From positions 372,001 to 436,000 of the forward strand of contig NZ_LN868538.1 in assembly GCF_001261775.1 (NCBI RefSeq): a stretch of 64,000 bases of DNA. Direction: 5' to 3'. The notes beneath the pieces were generated by a model. The model had not been told where the DNA came from and searched no databases. It worked only from the letters and a program-made list of their open reading frames with translations. This document shows, piece by piece, positions 61,421 to 64,000 of the stretch; the stretch's first letter is position 1; every line of letters starts with the position of its first letter. The position numbers were made by a program, and so were the translations under genes. The stretch is from Anaeromassilibacillus senegalensis. GTDB taxonomy: Bacteria; Bacillota; Clostridia; Oscillospirales; Acutalibacteraceae.

Positions 61421-62338
61421 TCAACACGGCAGAAAACGCTGTTCCAGCCGTCCAACCATTGATTCGTAGCGTTGCGCACAATCTTCCATTTGGTTCTTCT
61501 CCAGCGCTTTGAGGCACGGTTCCAGATCCTCCCGCCAGATTGAACGGTAAATTGCTTCTCTTTCCGGATTTCGCTCAATTCTCTCCACGATCATCGGTGC
61601 AAACAGATAATATTCGCGAATTTTCCGCTCCCCCTCCGGCTGTACCAGCAGCCAATGGTCACGGAACGCGCGGAACGCGTTCAACTCCGCACAGTCGTCC
61701 CCCTTACCAAGGGATTCACAGACCGCCGTGGTAATAAAGCACAGCTTCTTTTTAAAGCCGCGGTTGATGCTTTCAAAATCCGCTCTTCCCAGCGGATTTT
61801 TGGGGTACTCCTTGTTCCAGTGTGCCAAAAAATGGTCCGCCAGTTCATACGCCGCTTTGTGCCTGCTCTCCAGCATGCCCGGAATCAGGAACGCAACGAC
61901 CGTATAACGGTAGTCAAAAAATTTGGAGTCGTTCTTTTTTACGCCCTCTTTTTGAAAGTGCTCCAAATATTTACCCATCAAAAATTCGCTGAACTCTTCC
62001 GCCGCACAAACCATGGAACCGTTTTCCGCCGCCTTGCAATAGGTATTGATGACCGGCGCAAGACGAACCGTGTAAGCTTCGAAGGCCGGAGGATATTTTT
62101 CCGCCGTAAATTGCCGCATATCGGCGCAGAAGGCAACCAGCTCGTCGTCCATCAAGCGTTTGGCTTCCCCCATCCAATAGACAAACAGCTCTTCTTCCTG
62201 CTCCGATCCGGCCTGCTTTTTCAAAATTGCCGGCACATCGATCGGCTTCGCACAGTACATGCAGACCACCTGCTCCGCATCGTCCGGCAGCTGCAGCACC
62301 TTGCCGCAGTGGGGACATTCCGCCGTAATAAAACGCAT
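61421..62338 (-). CDS. Zinc-ribbon protein with a CFITTA-type C-terminal domain
   Basis: The ATG at 62338 (GAGGTGCGGAAA upstream) gives 305 residues. An N-terminal zinc ribbon (ECPHCGKVLQLP...VVCMYCAKP) is followed by a helical middle and a conserved-looking block, KLCFITTAVCESLGKGDDC, then AFRAFRDHWLL. That block resembles the CFI-box domain (CFIATA...LRxFRDxxL) found at the ends of many bacterial proteins of unknown function. There is no signal peptide. It lies 11 bp after the metal-repressor gene, so the pair is probably cotranscribed. Confidence 0.7.
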   Translation of the reverse strand: MRFITAECPHCGKVLQLPDDAEQVVCMYCAKPIDVPAILKKQAGSEQEEELFVYWMGEAKRLMDDELVAFCADMRQFTAEKYPPAFEAYTVRLAPVINTYCKAAENGSMVCAAEEFSEFLMGKYLEHFQKEGVKKNDSKFFDYRYTVVAFLIPGMLESRHKAAYELADHFLAHWNKEYPKNPLGRADFESINRGFKKKLCFITTAVCESLGKGDDCAELNAFRAFRDHWLLVQPEGERKIREYYLFAPMIVERIERNPEREAIYRSIWREDLEPCLKALEKNQMEDCAQRYESMVGRLEQRFLPC

Positions 62339-62349
62339 TTTCCGCACCT

Positions 62350-62733
62350 CTATTCGCAATCGCTTTGACGCGCCTGCACATATTCCTTGATCTTGTCAAA
62401 CGTCTCCTCGCTGAGGATATGCTCCATCCGGCAGGCATCCTGCGCGGCGGTTTCCGCACAGACATCCAGTGCAAGCTGTAAAAATCGGGAAAGCGTGGTA
62501 TGGCGCTCATATACGGCGCTGGCCTTTTTCAATCCCGCTTCCGTTAAAACAATATTTCCGTTTTTCTCCATGACGATCAACTCCGCCTTGCGGAGAATAC
62601 TCATGGCGCGGCTGACGCTCGCCTTTGTAAAATTAAGCTCATTGGCTATATCCACAGAGCGCACAAACCCGTTCCGGTTTTTTAAAATCAAAATGGTTTC
62701 CAGGTAATTTTCGCCCGATTCCTGAATTTTCAT
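62350..62733 (-). CDS. DtxR/MntR-family metal-dependent transcriptional repressor
   Basis: The product has 127 residues, with AGGAGGTGTCTT upstream of the ATG. The N-terminal winged helix (SGENYLETILIL, VRSVDIANELNFTKASVSRAMSILRKAELI) and the dimerisation/metal-binding half (RMEHILSEETFDKIKEY) fit the short MntR/IdeR class lacking an SH3-like domain. It would sense manganese or iron. A palindrome GACAC/GTGTC spans its own ribosome binding site (62736-62750). No metal transporter gene is adjacent in the window. Confidence 0.88.
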   Translation of the reverse strand: MKIQESGENYLETILILKNRNGFVRSVDIANELNFTKASVSRAMSILRKAELIVMEKNGNIVLTEAGLKKASAVYERHTTLSRFLQLALDVCAETAAQDACRMEHILSEETFDKIKEYVQARQSDCE

Positions 62734-62735
62734 AA

Positions 62736-62750
62736 GACACCTCCTGTGTC
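62736..62750 (-). promoter_or_regulatory. Palindrome over the ribosome binding site of the metal-repressor gene
   Basis: GACAC-AGGAG-GTGTC, read on the minus strand, is a 5-bp inverted repeat with the AGGAG of the ribosome binding site as its loop, ending 3 bases before the ATG. It could be an operator or a small translational hairpin. Confidence 0.35.
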
Positions 62751-62961
62751 ATTGTGATTGTATCTTTTTAATTGTAGCAGTTTTCCTCAAAAATAACAAG
62801 AGAGATTCCGTTCCTTCATCTTTTTCGCCATATTTTAAACGCGCACTTTATGGTAAAATAAAAGGCGTTTGCAGGAAAGTTCCCTTTCCCACAGTCTTTT
62901 ATATACAAACAGTATAATAAATAACAAAACTACCAAACGGACAGATAAAGGAGAAAAACAC

Positions 62962-64000
62962 ATGATTACCGTTTCCGATCTCGGCCTGAGTTTCAGCGGC
63001 CAGCCGCTTTTTTCCCACGTCAACCTGCTGTTTACGGCGGGCAACTGTTACGGCGTCATCGGCGCCAACGGTGCGGGAAAATCCACCTTTCTGAAAATCC
63101 TCTCCGGAGAACTGGAGCCCAGCAAGGGGGAAGTTGTTATCGACCCCAAACTGCGCATGTCCGTCCTGAAGCAGGACCACCATGCCTACGACGCATACAC
63201 CGTATTTGAAACCATCCTGATGGGCAATCCGCGCCTGTATGAGGTCCTCAAGCAGAAGGACGCCCTCTATGAAAAAGAGGATTTCTCCGACGCGGACGGC
63301 GACCTGGCGGCGGAACTGGAGGCGGAGTTTGCGGAGCTGAACGGCTGGGAAGCAGAAACGGAGGCCGGCAAGCTTTTGCAGGGCCTCGGCGTGGACAATA
63401 TGACCCTATATTCGCAGATGGATTCTCTCACCGGCAGCGAGAAGGTTAAAGTCCTGCTGGCGCAGGCCCTGTTCGGGCAGCCGGATATCATCCTGCTGGA
63501 CGAGCCGACGAATGACCTGGATGTAAAATCCATCTCCTGGCTGGAGGATTTTCTTGCGGACTATATTGGAACAGTGATCGTCGTTTCCCATGACCGACAT
63601 TTCTTAAACAATGTGTGTACCCACATCGTGGACATCGATTATAACAAAATCAAGCTCTACGTGGGCAACTACGATTTCTGGTACGAGTCCAGCCAGCTGA
63701 TGCAGCGCGTGATGCGCGACCAGAATAAAAAAGCGGAGGAAAAGATTAAAGAGTTGCAGGCCTTTATTCAGCGCTTCTCCGCCAATAAAAGTAAATCCAA
63801 ACAGGCGACCTCCCGTAAAAAACTGCTGGATAAAATTACAGTGGAGGAAATGCCGGCGTCCAGCCGCCGCTATCCCTTTGTGGGCTTCACGATGGACCGC
63901 GAGCCCGGTAAGGAGATTCTGGAGGTCGAAGGCCTTTCCAAAACTGTGGACGGCATAAAAGTATTGAACAATGTGCGTTTTCGCGTCAATAAAGGCGATA
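62962..64000 (+). CDS. ABC-F family ATPase (3' end outside window)
   Basis: The first 346 codons of an ABC-F protein are visible, from the ATG at 62962 (AAAGGAGAAAAACAC upstream) to the window edge. The first ABC domain has Walker A GANGAGKST near residue 34 and Walker B IILLDEPTND near residue 180; its signature reads LTGSEKVKVLLAQAL. The linker between the domains, with paired basic helices, starts near 245, and the second domain begins near 315 (EILEVEGLSKTVDG). There are no membrane segments. YbiT-like and other ABC-F proteins act on the ribosome, some giving antibiotic protection. TATAAT at 62913-62918 is a probable -10. Subfamily is uncertain. Confidence 0.9.
   Translation, partial: MITVSDLGLSFSGQPLFSHVNLLFTAGNCYGVIGANGAGKSTFLKILSGELEPSKGEVVIDPKLRMSVLKQDHHAYDAYTVFETILMGNPRLYEVLKQKDALYEKEDFSDADGDLAAELEAEFAELNGWEAETEAGKLLQGLGVDNMTLYSQMDSLTGSEKVKVLLAQALFGQPDIILLDEPTNDLDVKSISWLEDFLADYIGTVIVVSHDRHFLNNVCTHIVDIDYNKIKLYVGNYDFWYESSQLMQRVMRDQNKKAEEKIKELQAFIQRFSANKSKSKQATSRKKLLDKITVEEMPASSRRYPFVGFTMDREPGKEILEVEGLSKTVDGIKVLNNVRFRVNKGD

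Overview
The window looks like chromosomal DNA from a Gram-positive, GC-moderate member of the Clostridia, most likely the Oscillospiraceae/Ruminococcaceae. The grounds are strong AGGAGG-type ribosome binding sites, frequent TTG and GTG starts, the gene orders gdpP-rplI-dnaB and tilS-hpt-ftsH, NifS/NifU-type Fe-S genes, a VanY-type carboxypeptidase and a MacB-like ABC system with its own two-component regulator. I cannot name a genus. There is no rRNA operon, CRISPR array, recognisable insertion sequence or prophage; one tRNA (Gly, anticodon CCC) is present.

Layout. 1-8.7 kb: a proline-rich membrane protein (cut by the window edge), a secreted cyclophilin lipoprotein, an S1-domain protein, an FMN-dependent alpha-hydroxy-acid oxidase broken by a 265-bp tandem duplication, a GPP34-like/MerR/acyltransferase-3 operon with a repeat-rich operator, then uridine kinase, nitroreductase and a small membrane-anchored protein. 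8.9-16.1 kb: citrate synthase, a Crp/Fnr regulator, a 28-residue-repeat protein and a divergent type IIA topoisomerase pair. 16.1-25.9 kb: a long minus-strand housekeeping block (ftsH, hpt, tilS, dnaB, rplI, gdpP, RNase J). 26.4-32.0 kb: rnhA, iscS-iscU, two small proteins, yaaA with a DUF3783 partner, and a DUF1015 protein.

32.1-53 kb is the most distinctive part. Two very large secreted glycoside hydrolase family 2 proteins (2240 and 1955 residues) share a promoter design and a gap-free direct repeat of about 1.47 kb at their 3' ends, offset by exactly 13,572 bp. The repeat encodes a beta domain, helical repeats, a basic linker and an uncharacterised C-terminal module. Behind each stop codon lie degenerate remnants of the end of that same module. 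Between the two genes sit a zinc-ribbon protein, tRNA-Gly and a two-component system with DUF308 and ABC-exporter genes, preceded by GTAAGTT operator motifs. A sodium:solute symporter follows the second hydrolase and could import a released sugar.

53-64 kb: a VanY-like D,D-carboxypeptidase stands directly upstream of a tight cluster of ATP-grasp ligase, Asp/Glu-family racemase and asparagine synthetase. This gene set matches what is needed to build and amidate a D-aspartate (D-isoasparagine) peptidoglycan cross-bridge. A metallophosphoesterase, an HD hydrolase, a zinc-ribbon protein with a CFITTA motif, a DtxR/MntR repressor and a truncated ABC-F ATPase complete the window.

All coordinates come from reading the sequence. 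Families were recognised from motifs and overall resemblance, without database searches.
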